A stretch of 5,703 nt of DNA, from NCBI GenBank assembly GCA_030039095.1, contig JASHQP010000523.1, positions 1 to 5,703 of the forward strand. The letters are read 5' to 3'. The notes under the pieces were generated by a model. The model worked only from the letters and a program-made list of their open reading frames with translations. It was not told the origin of the DNA and did not search any database. Source of the DNA: Streptosporangiaceae bacterium (GTDB lineage: Bacteria; Actinomycetota; Actinomycetes; Streptosporangiales; Streptosporangiaceae). Each line of letters opens with the position of its first letter. Positions within the stretch are counted from its first letter, which is position 1. Shown here in pieces: positions 1 to 5,183 of this stretch. The position numbers and the translations under genes were made by a program.

Positions 1-132
1 CCGCAGCGCGTTGCGCCACAGACGCTCGCGGCCAGGGCTGGCGGCAAGCTCCGCTAACCGCCCGTGGCTGCGGCCACCGTCCGCCCCTCGGCCATCGGCG
101 CCCCGTCGCGCCGACGGGCCTATGCTGGCGCG
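1..132. other. left-edge region without an assignable gene
   Basis: No gene can be named here. On the + strand, frame 1 is open from the window edge to a TAA at 55-57, which could be the last 18 codons of a gene lying to the left. On the - strand, a frame runs from an ATG at 138-136 to the left edge without a stop (46 codons) and ends in the protein-like stretch RLAELAASPGRERLWRNALR, so a divergent gene leaving the window is equally possible. Third-position GC is similar in both readings and does not decide. Bases 61-132 are very GC-rich and would hold the promoter of the VOC gene at 133. Confidence 0.4.
121..126 (+). promoter_or_regulatory. candidate -10 box of a leaderless VOC transcript
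   Basis: TATGCT fits the actinobacterial TANNNT -10 pattern. It ends 6 nt before the ATG at 133, the distance expected if transcription starts at the A of the start codon. No Shine-Dalgarno sequence precedes that ATG, which agrees with a leaderless message. I see no good -35 hexamer, as is common for such promoters. Confidence 0.45.
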
Positions 133-525
133 ATGCATCTCGGCCTGGTGACGATCGTGGTCGCGGAGTACGACCCGGCGATCGAGTTTTTCGTCGGTAC
201 GCTCGGCTTCGAGCTTGTCGAGGATCACCCCGACCTGACCAACGACGGGCGTCCCAAGCGATGGGTCGTGGTGCGGCCACCGGGCGCCGCGACCGGCGCG
301 CTGCTGGCCCGGGCGGACGGGCCAGAGCAGGCTGCGGCTGTTGGGAACCAGGTCGCCGGGCGGGTGGGCTTCTTCCTGCACGTCGACGACCTTGACGAGG
401 CCTACCAGCGGCTGTCCGCCGCCGGAGTGCAGTTCACCCGGCCGCCGCGCAGCGAGCCGTACGGGCGCGTCGCTGTGTTTCTCGACTGCGCGGGAAACAA
501 GTGGGATCTCATAGGCCCGGTGTAG
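133..525 (+). CDS. VOC family protein (glyoxalase/bleomycin-resistance fold)
   Basis: A 130-residue protein of the vicinal oxygen chelate superfamily, the usual length for a single chain with two beta-alpha-beta-beta-beta modules. Module one starts at MHLGLVTIVVAEYDPAIEFF and runs into the typical LGFELVED (residues 24-31). Module two carries FFLHVDDLDEAYQRL (80-94), then PYGRVAVFLDCAGNKWDLIG (109-128), the expected last strands. The GNQVAGRV block (71-78) suits a subfamily often annotated only as VOC protein. The classical metal ligands are not clearly all present: H83 and D125 lie at plausible positions, but the first-strand ligand is missing, so a metal-dependent lyase or dioxygenase activity should not be assumed. 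The substrate is unknown. The ATG at 133 was chosen because the fold begins there. An in-frame GTG at 64 would add 23 low-complexity residues. The downstream acetyltransferase starts 11 nt after this stop. Confidence 0.88.
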   Translation: MHLGLVTIVVAEYDPAIEFFVGTLGFELVEDHPDLTNDGRPKRWVVVRPPGAATGALLARADGPEQAAAVGNQVAGRVGFFLHVDDLDEAYQRLSAAGVQFTRPPRSEPYGRVAVFLDCAGNKWDLIGPV

Positions 526-530
526 ATACT
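525..530 (+). promoter_or_regulatory. candidate -10 box for the acetyltransferase, overlapping the VOC stop codon
   Basis: GATACT matches TATAAT at four of six positions and ends 6 nt before the GTG at 537, the same gap as in front of the VOC gene. Its first base is the last base of the VOC TAG stop. It would give the second gene its own leaderless transcript. The alternative is simple read-through transcription from the VOC gene. Confidence 0.32.
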
Positions 531-536
531 GGTGCG

Positions 537-1286
537 GTGGATCTGCAGGTTGTCCGGTACAGCGAACGGCCCGAACTGTGGGAGGACATCGCCGGTCTCT
601 CCGACGAGGTCTGGCCCGAGTACAACGTGCACGGTGAGTTCATCAACCACTACTGGGGGCAGCTATACGAGGTCTTCCCCGAGTGGCAGTTCGTGCTCTA
701 CGAGCCCGCCGAGCGACTGGTCCTGGCCGAGGGCCAGACGATCCCGGTCGCCTGGGACGGCACCGACGCCGGGCTCGGGCCCGGGATCGACGCGACCATC
801 GCCGGCGCCTTCGATCTGCGCGCCGCGGGTGGCCGGCCCACAGCGGTCAGCGCGCTGGCCGCGAAGATTCCGCCGCGACATCAGAACAGACGCCTGTCAG
901 GAGTGGTGCTGACGGCCATGGCGGACCTGGCCCGCGAGGCCGGGCTCGATCACCTGATCGCGCCCGTCCGTCCCAACCGCAAGGACCGCTATCCCACGAT
1001 CCCCATCGAGCGGTACGCGCGGTGGACCCGCCCCGACGGCGAGCCGTTCGACCCGTGGGTACGGGTGCACACCCGCCTCGGCGCCCGGATCGGCCCGGCC
1101 GTCCCCCGCTCGCTGCACATCACCGGCAGCGTCGGGGAATGGGAGTCCTGGACCGGCATGCCGTTCCCGGAGACCGGCGACTACGTGTTTCCGGCCGGGC
1201 TTGCCACCGTGCACATCGACAGGGACGCCGGCACCGGCGAGTACTGGGAACCCAACATCTGGCTCATCCACCAGACCCGCGCCTAG
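537..1286 (+). CDS. GNAT-like N-acetyltransferase, 249 aa
   Basis: Probably an acetyl-CoA-dependent transferase of the GNAT superfamily; the acceptor is unknown. The most telling part is residues 104-143: a beta strand (VSALAAKIPP), then HQNRRLSGVVLTAMADLA, which stands where GNAT motif A ((Q/R)xxGx(G/A) and its helix) would be, with Q116-R118 and S121-G122, then AGLDHLIAPVRPN as the next strand. The first half (HYWGQLYEVFPEWQFVLYE, then the strand LVLAEGQTIPVAWDG) looks like the acceptor-binding side. The C-terminal third (WESWTGMPFPETGDYVFP, ending YWEPNIWLIH) is longer than in a minimal 150-residue GNAT. The motif is degenerate, so a catalytically altered member is possible. The GTG at 537 was preferred because the conserved-looking sequence begins just after it and a -10-like box precedes it at leaderless spacing. 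A GTG at 501 would add 12 residues and overlap the VOC gene by 25 nt. Confidence 0.75.
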   Translation: MDLQVVRYSERPELWEDIAGLSDEVWPEYNVHGEFINHYWGQLYEVFPEWQFVLYEPAERLVLAEGQTIPVAWDGTDAGLGPGIDATIAGAFDLRAAGGRPTAVSALAAKIPPRHQNRRLSGVVLTAMADLAREAGLDHLIAPVRPNRKDRYPTIPIERYARWTRPDGEPFDPWVRVHTRLGARIGPAVPRSLHITGSVGEWESWTGMPFPETGDYVFPAGLATVHIDRDAGTGEYWEPNIWLIHQTRA

Positions 1287-1305
1287 AACGGCCAGCCATG
1301 CGACG

Positions 1306-1869
1306 TCAGGGAAGCTCGCGGCGAACGAGCCAGCGGGGCTTGCCGCCGCGCCGTCCGGAGGTCTGGCAGACCCGGCTGAATCCATGCGCCTCGAACAGCG
1401 CGACGGTACCGACGTAGCCGCTGGTCTGGTCGACGCGCCCGCTGCCAGGGTCGACCGGATAGCCTTCCACCGCAGCCGCGCCCATCGCCTGCGCATGCCC
1501 GACCGCGCCCTCCAGCAGCTCGTGCATCAGGCCGCGGCGCCGGAATCCCGGCCGCACCACAAAGCACACGACCGACCATGCACCCTCGTCCTGGACGTGC
1601 GGGATCGTCCGGGAGTTGACCAGAGCCCGGTAGGTGGACTTCGGCGCGACCGAGCACCAGCCGGCCACCGAGCCATCGACGTACGCCAGCAGCCCTGGGC
1701 CGGGTTCACTGGCGCACAGCGTGCGCATATGCGCGATACGGCCCGGCATGTCAAGGCTGGAATTGCGGTACACCACGCAGACACATCCGCCCGCGCCCGG
1801 CTTGCGCGGCACCATGAACGACGCGAAGTCATCCCACCGTCCCGTCGCCGGCAGGATCTGGACACTCAT
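1306..1869 (-). CDS. GNAT family N-acetyltransferase, 187 aa
   Basis: A clear single-domain GNAT enzyme expected to move acetyl from acetyl-CoA to an unidentified amine. Visible landmarks are the central strand GLLAYVDGSVAGWCSVAP (59-76), motif A with strand WSVVCFVVRPGFRRRG (98-113) and helix LMHELLEGAVGHAQAMG, then VEGYPVD (134-140), and motif B GTVALFEAHGFSRV (154-167). The acetyl-CoA pyrophosphate loop reads R110-R111-R112-G113-L114-M115, close to (Q/R)xxGx(G/A) with Met in the last position. The CVCVVYRNSS segment (29-38) and the GWCSVAP strand recall actinobacterial GNATs that normally occur as single genes. It is not a close relative of the neighbouring acetyltransferase at 537-1286. 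The ATG at 1869 is the first in-frame start. No Shine-Dalgarno sequence precedes it, so a leaderless message is likely. Its 3' end lies 19 bp from the convergent gene. Confidence 0.92.
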   Translation of the reverse strand: MSVQILPATGRWDDFASFMVPRKPGAGGCVCVVYRNSSLDMPGRIAHMRTLCASEPGPGLLAYVDGSVAGWCSVAPKSTYRALVNSRTIPHVQDEGAWSVVCFVVRPGFRRRGLMHELLEGAVGHAQAMGAAAVEGYPVDPGSGRVDQTSGYVGTVALFEAHGFSRVCQTSGRRGGKPRWLVRRELP

Positions 1870-1875
1870 GCGCCG

Positions 1876-1881
1876 AGGATG
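1876..1881 (-). promoter_or_regulatory. weak candidate -10 box of the GNAT gene
   Basis: On the minus strand CATCCT ends 6 nt before the ATG at 1869. It matches TATAAT at only three positions (A2, T3 and T6). The gap equals that of the two better boxes at 121 and 525, and a ribosome-binding site is absent, which is the only reason to list it. Confidence 0.2.
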
Positions 1882-1884
1882 AGC

Positions 1885-1901
1885 GCCGGGCGAGGCCCGG
1901 T
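1885..1901 (-). terminator. GC-rich hairpin between the membrane-protein and GNAT genes
   Basis: CCGGGC (1886-1891) and GCCCGG (1895-1900) form a perfect 6-bp stem with the 3-nt loop GAG; a G-T pair can extend it at 1885/1901. It lies 27 bp beyond the stop codon of the membrane-protein gene in the direction of transcription. No T-run follows, so it would be a terminator of the U-tract-less type proposed for actinobacteria, or a chance GC-rich fold. Confidence 0.3.
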
Positions 1902-1927
1902 GCCGGTCTCGCAGCCGTCAGCGGTGC

Positions 1928-2425
1928 TCAGCTGAACTGGCCCGAGCGGGGCGAGCCGAATGCGGCGAGGCCCATCCGGCTCGCGCGATACTGCGAGACG
2001 AGCCGCTGCACGCCCAGGCTGACGGCAAGGTACAGGACGACCGTGGCCGTGCCCACGCCGCCGCCTTGGTTGTGGCCGTGCGCAACCAGCGCGTCGTAGC
2101 CGAGGTGCACGGCAATTGCGATGATCCACAGCGCGGCGGTCAGCCAGTTGCCCTTGGACCACACCTGGCCATCCTGGCTCCAGATGCGCACCGTGCCGGC
2201 GCGCACCACGCCGAAGACAGCCGCGAGCACCAGGCTGCCGGCGAGCGCGGCGTAGGTCCCGGTGCCGCCGTGGTACATCTGCAGGTAGTGGACGGTCTCG
2301 ATCACGCCGATGACCGCCAGGATCACCATCAGCCGCAGCCCACGCGCGTTGATCGGCCGGGCGACCAGCTGCCGGTAGATCACCAGGCCGAGAACGAGGA
2401 CGCCAAGGATGATGTCGAGAGCCAC
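1928..2425 (-). CDS. small multi-pass membrane protein, DUF1453-like
   Basis: A 165-residue integral membrane protein of unknown function. Hydrophobic segments lie at about 2-17, 31-48, 59-75, 95-113 and 124-141, giving four or five membrane spans. The first helix follows the start at once, and a basic stretch (RPINARGLR, 23-31) separates it from the second. The middle loop RAGTVRIWSQDGQVWSKGNW (75-94) is the most distinctive part. A 'xRxxTVRVWxxDGxVWxxGxW' type loop between helices is what I remember of the DUF1453/CcdC-like membrane proteins of actinomycetes, but this assignment is from memory of the pattern. The tail after residue 145 is polar and probably cytoplasmic. The start is GTG with a strong ribosome-binding site (2430-2436). 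The gene lies downstream of the TetR gene on the same strand, with 146 bp between them, so it probably has its own promoter. Confidence 0.85.
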   Translation of the reverse strand: MALDIILGVLVLGLVIYRQLVARPINARGLRLMVILAVIGVIETVHYLQMYHGGTGTYAALAGSLVLAAVFGVVRAGTVRIWSQDGQVWSKGNWLTAALWIIAIAVHLGYDALVAHGHNQGGGVGTATVVLYLAVSLGVQRLVSQYRASRMGLAAFGSPRSGQFS

Positions 2426-2429
2426 GTTG

Positions 2430-2436
2430 CCTCCTC
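2430..2436 (-). promoter_or_regulatory. ribosome-binding site of the membrane-protein gene
   Basis: GAGGAGG on the minus strand, four bases before the GTG at 2425. It fixes the GTG as start and contrasts with the other minus-strand genes of this window, which lack such a site. Confidence 0.8.
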
Positions 2437-2458
2437 GGGCACTGCGGTGGCCGACCAG

Positions 2459-2483
2459 AACGGCACGCCGCGCACCGCGTTCC
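2459..2483 (-). promoter_or_regulatory. candidate ECF-sigma-like promoter of the membrane-protein gene
   Basis: On the minus strand GGAAC (2483-2479) is followed after 16 nt by CGTT (2462-2459). This resembles the GGAAC / CGTC-CGTT pattern of ECF (sigma-E-like) promoters. Transcription would start near 2452 and leave a 5' leader of about 26 nt carrying the ribosome-binding site, a sensible geometry. A housekeeping alternative, TTGCCG-17 nt-CACCGT (2513-2485), is weaker. Both are pattern matches only. Confidence 0.25.
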
Positions 2484-2551
2484 TACGGTGCACCTTCAAA
2501 GCTGACACGGCAACGGCATTTGCGCCTGTGCGCTCCGTCCTGATCCGTCCG

Positions 2552-2563
2552 TGACAGATGTCA
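2552..2563. repeat. short palindrome TGACA-GA-TGTCA
   Basis: A perfect 5-bp inverted repeat around a 2-nt centre, 9 bp beyond the TetR stop codon. It has the form of a half-turn-spaced dimer site, but inverted repeats of this size are expected several times by chance in 5.7 kb. It does not recur elsewhere in the window, including the TetR/exporter intergenic region. Confidence 0.3.
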
Positions 2564-2565
2564 TG

Positions 2566-2586
2566 GGCCGGTCAGCGGCCGGTCAG
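2566..2586. repeat. tandem 10-nt repeat across the TetR stop codon
   Basis: GGCCGGTCAG occurs twice (2566-2575 and 2577-2586) with one base between, so it is an 11-nt tandem unit. The TetR stop codon (2572-2574) lies in the first copy and the last Leu-Thr-Gly codons in the second. A small tandem duplication at the 3' end would explain it, changing only the C-terminal residues. Confidence 0.75.
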
Positions 2587-3168
2587 GGCAACGATGGCGT
2601 CGTCGAGGTAGGCGCGCCGCCCGGCTGAGGTGGCGGGCAGGACGCCGGGGGTCGAGTGGACGAGCTGAGCGTGCCCGAGATAGGCACTGTAGGCCAGGAG
2701 CGCGCGCCGACGGGCCTCGGCGGGGGGAAATCCGAGGCGGCGGAGCACCGTGGCGATCACATCGAGCCGGGCGGCGGTGACGCGATGCAGGGCCGGAGCG
2801 ACCGCTGGGTGTGTGGCGCTGGCGATCAGCGCCGGGCCTGTGCGGTCCTGCTCGGCCCGTTCGATCACGTCGGCCACAAGGCGCCGGAACTGGCTCGCGG
2901 GCCCGTCACGGCCGGCGCTGATCTCCTCGGCCACATCGGTGGTCGTCTCCTTTACCCAGCGCTCGATCGCGGCGCCGATCAAGGCGTCCCGGTTCTCGAA
3001 GTGCCAGTAGAAACTGCCCTTTGTCGCGCCCAGGCTGGTGGCGAGCGTTTCGACGGCCACTGCCGCCAGGCCGCCGTCCGCGATCGCAGCGAGGGCCGCG
3101 CTGATCCAGTCGTCGCGACTGAGCCGGCGATGGCCGCGCCCGGATGCTGGCCCCGCCTGCGGCCGCAC
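2572..3168 (-). CDS. TetR family transcriptional regulator
   Basis: A 198-residue one-component repressor of the usual TetR length. The N-terminal DNA-binding domain spans about residues 16-62: SRDDWISAALAAIADGG forms helix 1, and the helix-turn-helix VETLATSLGATKGSFYWHF (39-57) is followed by NRDALIGAAIERW. The SFYWHF motif is typical of the recognition helix end. Residues 75-198 form the ligand-binding and dimer part, including FPPAEARRRALLAYSAYLGHAQL (147-169), characteristic of the family. It is divergent from the exporter operon at 3286, a standard arrangement in which the regulator represses the pump and often itself. The ligand cannot be predicted. The GTG at 3168 is the only possible start between an upstream in-frame stop (3202-3204) and the HTH. 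It has neither a good Shine-Dalgarno sequence nor a leaderless -10 box. The first 15 residues are a basic, disordered-looking extension. Confidence 0.93.
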   Translation of the reverse strand: MRPQAGPASGRGHRRLSRDDWISAALAAIADGGLAAVAVETLATSLGATKGSFYWHFENRDALIGAAIERWVKETTTDVAEEISAGRDGPASQFRRLVADVIERAEQDRTGPALIASATHPAVAPALHRVTAARLDVIATVLRRLGFPPAEARRRALLAYSAYLGHAQLVHSTPGVLPATSAGRRAYLDDAIVALTGR

Positions 3169-3200
3169 CGATGAGTTCGCGGGCGCACGGTCGTCTGCCT

Positions 3201-3206
3201 GTTATC
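3201..3206 (-). promoter_or_regulatory. candidate -10 box of the TetR gene
   Basis: GATAAC on the minus strand matches TATAAT at four of six positions and lies in the locally AT-richer part of the divergent region. It would place the TetR transcript start near 3195, with a leader of about 26 nt. No convincing -35 box is seen. Confidence 0.25.
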
Positions 3207-3212
3207 CATTCG

Positions 3213-3235
3213 CTCGTGTTGGCGAGTTACCGGTA
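3213..3235. promoter_or_regulatory. candidate operator region between the divergent TetR and exporter promoters
   Basis: Two small symmetric elements lie between the candidate -10 boxes: CTCG-6 nt-CGAG (3213-3226) and the perfect 8-bp palindrome TACCGGTA (3228-3235). The second overlaps the candidate exporter -10 box. A TetR dimer bound here could block both promoters. Each element alone is short enough to occur by chance, and the position is the main argument. Confidence 0.27.
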
Positions 3236-3239
3236 GGTT
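3234..3239 (+). promoter_or_regulatory. candidate -10 box of the exporter operon
   Basis: TAGGTT fits TANNNT. It would start transcription near 3246, leaving about 40 nt of leader with a strong ribosome-binding site. The upstream hexamer is poor: TTCGCT at 3209-3214 would need a 19-bp spacer. Assignment is tentative. Confidence 0.3.
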
Positions 3240-3274
3240 CGGTGGACGGGGTGTTCTGGGCCGCCGGCCCGTTA

Positions 3275-3281
3275 GGGGAGG
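3275..3281 (+). promoter_or_regulatory. strong ribosome-binding site that fixes a TTG start
   Basis: GGGGAGG ends 4 nt before the TTG at 3286. No ATG or GTG lies in frame between this site and the first conserved strand of the ATPase, so TTG is the start codon. Confidence 0.85.
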
Positions 3282-3285
3282 AAAG

Positions 3286-4329
3286 TTGTCAGCTCCTGGT
3301 TCCAGTCCGGCGATTCTCGTTGAGGGCCTGACCAAGTCGTTCGGCGAGGTACGCGCGCTTCGCGGCATCGACCTGTCGGTGCCGCGCGGGACCGTGCTCG
3401 GCGTGCTCGGCCCGAACGGCGCCGGCAAGACGACCGCCGTGCGGATCCTGACCACGCTGCTGCTCCCGGACGGCGGCCGGGCCCTGGTCGAGGGTTATGA
3501 CGTCGTCCGGCAGGCCTCCGCTGTGCGCCGCACGATCGGGCTGTCCGGGCAGTCGGCAGCCATCCAGGAGGAGCTCACCGGTCGCGAGAACCTGGAGATC
3601 GTCGGGCGGCTGTACCACCTGAGCTGGCGCGACGCGCGTCCCCGCGCCGCCGAACTTCTCGAGCAGTTTGGCCTGAGCGACGCTGCCAACCGACCCGCCA
3701 AGACCTACTCGGGAGGCATGCAACGCCGCCTGGACCTGGCCGCGAGCCTGGTCGGCCGGCCGAAGGTGCTGTTCCTCGACGAGCCCACCACGGGCCTGGA
3801 CCCGCGGTCGAGGCTGGGCATGTGGGACATCATCCGCTCCCTTGTGGCGGCCGGCACCACGCTGCTGCTCACGACGCAGTACCTGGACGAGGCGGATGAA
3901 CTGGCCGACGAGATCGTCGTGATCGATCACGGCCAGGTGATCGCCGCGGGCACCTCGGAGGAACTCAAGGGGCGTGTCGGCGGGGACGTGCTGGAGTTCA
4001 CCGTCCCCGACCGCAACAGGGTCAGCGACGCGGCCGAGGCGATAGCCCGTGTTGGCGAGGGGGAGCCGCACGTGGACAAGGAGACCGGAGTGATCAACGT
4101 GGGTGTCGGGGGCCGCGGCTCCGAGGCACTGGTCGAGGCGGTGCGGAGCCTGGACGCCGCCGACGTGCAGGCCCAGGGGCTCGCGCTGCGGCGGCCGTCG
4201 CTCGACGACGTGTTCCTGGCGCTCACCGGGCACGCCGCCGAGGAAGAGGAACCGGGCGGAGGCAAGCGCGGCAAGCGGCGAGGCCGGCGTTCTGGCAGCA
4301 GCGCCGCGGAAAAGGCGGTGTCGTCATGA
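3286..4329 (+). CDS. DrrA-type ABC transporter ATP-binding protein (drug exporter)
   Basis: A 347-residue cytoplasmic ATPase that would power the permease encoded next to it, as in daunorubicin-resistance DrrAB pumps. All nucleotide-binding motifs are present: Walker A GPNGAGKTT (42-50), Q-loop Q89, signature SGGMQ (142-146), Walker B VLFLDE (161-166) with catalytic E166, and D-loop GLDP (170-173). The switch position is Gln198 in TTQYLDEADELAD instead of His, a known trait of DrrA-type proteins and not a defect. A C-terminal regulatory part follows, ending in PSLDDVFLALTG (304-315), the conserved DrrA tail motif. Beyond it comes an unusual 32-residue extension with EEEE (319-322) followed by KRGKRRGRR (327-335). 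The start is TTG with a strong ribosome-binding site. The stop overlaps the permease start as ATGA, so translation is coupled. The divergent TetR gene is the likely regulator. The substrate is unknown, and no biosynthetic genes are in view. Confidence 0.95.
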   Translation: MSAPGSSPAILVEGLTKSFGEVRALRGIDLSVPRGTVLGVLGPNGAGKTTAVRILTTLLLPDGGRALVEGYDVVRQASAVRRTIGLSGQSAAIQEELTGRENLEIVGRLYHLSWRDARPRAAELLEQFGLSDAANRPAKTYSGGMQRRLDLAASLVGRPKVLFLDEPTTGLDPRSRLGMWDIIRSLVAAGTTLLLTTQYLDEADELADEIVVIDHGQVIAAGTSEELKGRVGGDVLEFTVPDRNRVSDAAEAIARVGEGEPHVDKETGVINVGVGGRGSEALVEAVRSLDAADVQAQGLALRRPSLDDVFLALTGHAAEEEEPGGGKRGKRRGRRSGSSAAEKAVSS

Positions 4330-5162
4330 CCGCCGCCGCGCCGACCGCCGGGGCCGCTGCCCCGTTCGCGCCGAGCGGGCCGAGCCTGCTCACCCGGGCC
4401 CACTGGGCGGTGACCGACACGCTCACCATCACCCGGCGCAACCTGCTGGTCTGGATGCGTGTCCCGGCCTACATCATGTTCACGGTGATCCAGCCGGTCA
4501 TGTTCGTGCTGCTGTTCCGCTACGTCTTCGGCGGCGCGATCCAGGTGCCTGGTGTCCAGGGCGGCTACGTCAACTTCCTGCTGCCCGGGATCATCGGGCA
4601 GACCGCGGCGTTTGCGACGTTCGGCACGGCCATCGCGCTGGCGCAGGAACTGCAGAAGGGCGTGATCGACCGGCTGAAGTCGATGCCGATGGCACGCTCG
4701 GCGGTGCTGGCCGGCCGGCTGGTCGCCGACACCATACGCATGTTCATCACGATCGTGATCGTGGTCGGAGTCGGGTACGCGGTCGGGTTCCGGTTCGAGA
4801 ACGGCGTCGGCCTCGCCATCGCGATGATCGTGCTGGCCACCGTGTTCGGGCTCGCGATCTGCTGCATTTCCGCCTTCACCGGGCTGGCGATCGGGGACGA
4901 GGAATCGGTGCAGGCGTTCGGCCTGGTCTGGCTGTTCCCGCTGACGTTCCTCAGCTCGGCGTTCGTGCCGATTCCGAGCATGCCGGGCTGGCTGCAGGCG
5001 TTCGCCAACAACCAGCCGGTCACCTACGTCATCAACGTGATGCGCTCGATGGCGCTCGGCGGCCCGATCGCGGCGGACCTGTGGAAGAGCATCGCCTGGC
5101 TGGCGGGCATCTTCATCGTGTTCGCCCCGCTGGCGGTTCGCGCCTACAAGCGCGCCAGCTAG
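4326..5162 (+). CDS. DrrB-type ABC-2 transporter permease
   Basis: The membrane half of the exporter, 278 residues, the usual size for DrrB-like ABC-2 permeases. The first 30 residues are a cytoplasmic Ala/Pro-rich tail. Six membrane spans are visible at about 48-69, 83-106, 137-156, 163-186, 196-216 and 255-272. Between spans 2 and 3 the cytoplasmic loop ELQKGVIDRLKSMPMARSAV (108-127) has the EAA-like character (E..KGV.DRLKS.P..R) used to contact the ATPase. LLPGIIGQTAAF (85-96) and the stretch FLSSAFVPIPSMPGWLQAF (208-226) with NNQPVTY after it are typical of this family. Two copies with two DrrA-type ATPase subunits are expected to form the pump. The ATG at 4326 overlaps the ATPase stop by 4 nt, and only a weak purine-rich site precedes it, which fits translational coupling. 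Nothing downstream on this strand continues the operon. Confidence 0.95.
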   Translation: MTAAAPTAGAAAPFAPSGPSLLTRAHWAVTDTLTITRRNLLVWMRVPAYIMFTVIQPVMFVLLFRYVFGGAIQVPGVQGGYVNFLLPGIIGQTAAFATFGTAIALAQELQKGVIDRLKSMPMARSAVLAGRLVADTIRMFITIVIVVGVGYAVGFRFENGVGLAIAMIVLATVFGLAICCISAFTGLAIGDEESVQAFGLVWLFPLTFLSSAFVPIPSMPGWLQAFANNQPVTYVINVMRSMALGGPIAADLWKSIAWLAGIFIVFAPLAVRAYKRAS

Positions 5163-5183
5163 TCCGCAGGCGGGCTGGTTCGG
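5163..5183. other. short convergent gap after the exporter operon
   Basis: These 21 bp separate the permease stop from the stop of the DUF397 remnant on the other strand. Only a 3-bp stem with a 4-nt loop (5164-5173) is seen. No terminator can be supported for either direction. Confidence 0.5.

Larger units (their letters stand above)
2426..2571. other. 146-bp intergenic region between the TetR and membrane-protein genes
   Basis: No gene is seen here. It holds the candidate promoter and ribosome-binding site of the membrane-protein gene, the palindrome TGACAGATGTCA (2552-2563), and most of the first copy of an 11-nt tandem repeat that runs into the TetR stop codon. There is no clear terminator for the TetR gene. 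Confidence 0.6.

Noticed and set aside
683..1496. Overlapping open frames on both strands across the 249-aa acetyltransferase
   Set aside because: All are Arg/Gly/Pro-rich without family features. The chosen frame alone has protein-like hydrophobic patterning.
2066..2554. + strand open frame opposite the membrane protein, running into the intergenic region
   Set aside because: Rich in His/Gln/Asp from reversed hydrophobic codons, with no ribosome-binding site or motif. The minus-strand membrane protein explains the sequence.
3927..3930. Gln in place of the ABC switch histidine, checked as a possible defect (Gln198 of the ATPase)
   Set aside because: DrrA-type ATPases commonly read TTQYLDEAD at this place, so it supports the family call and not a broken enzyme.
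3289..4233. Long antisense open frame opposite the ATPase gene
   Set aside because: Composition-driven mirror of the ATPase, with no recognisable motif and no start signal.
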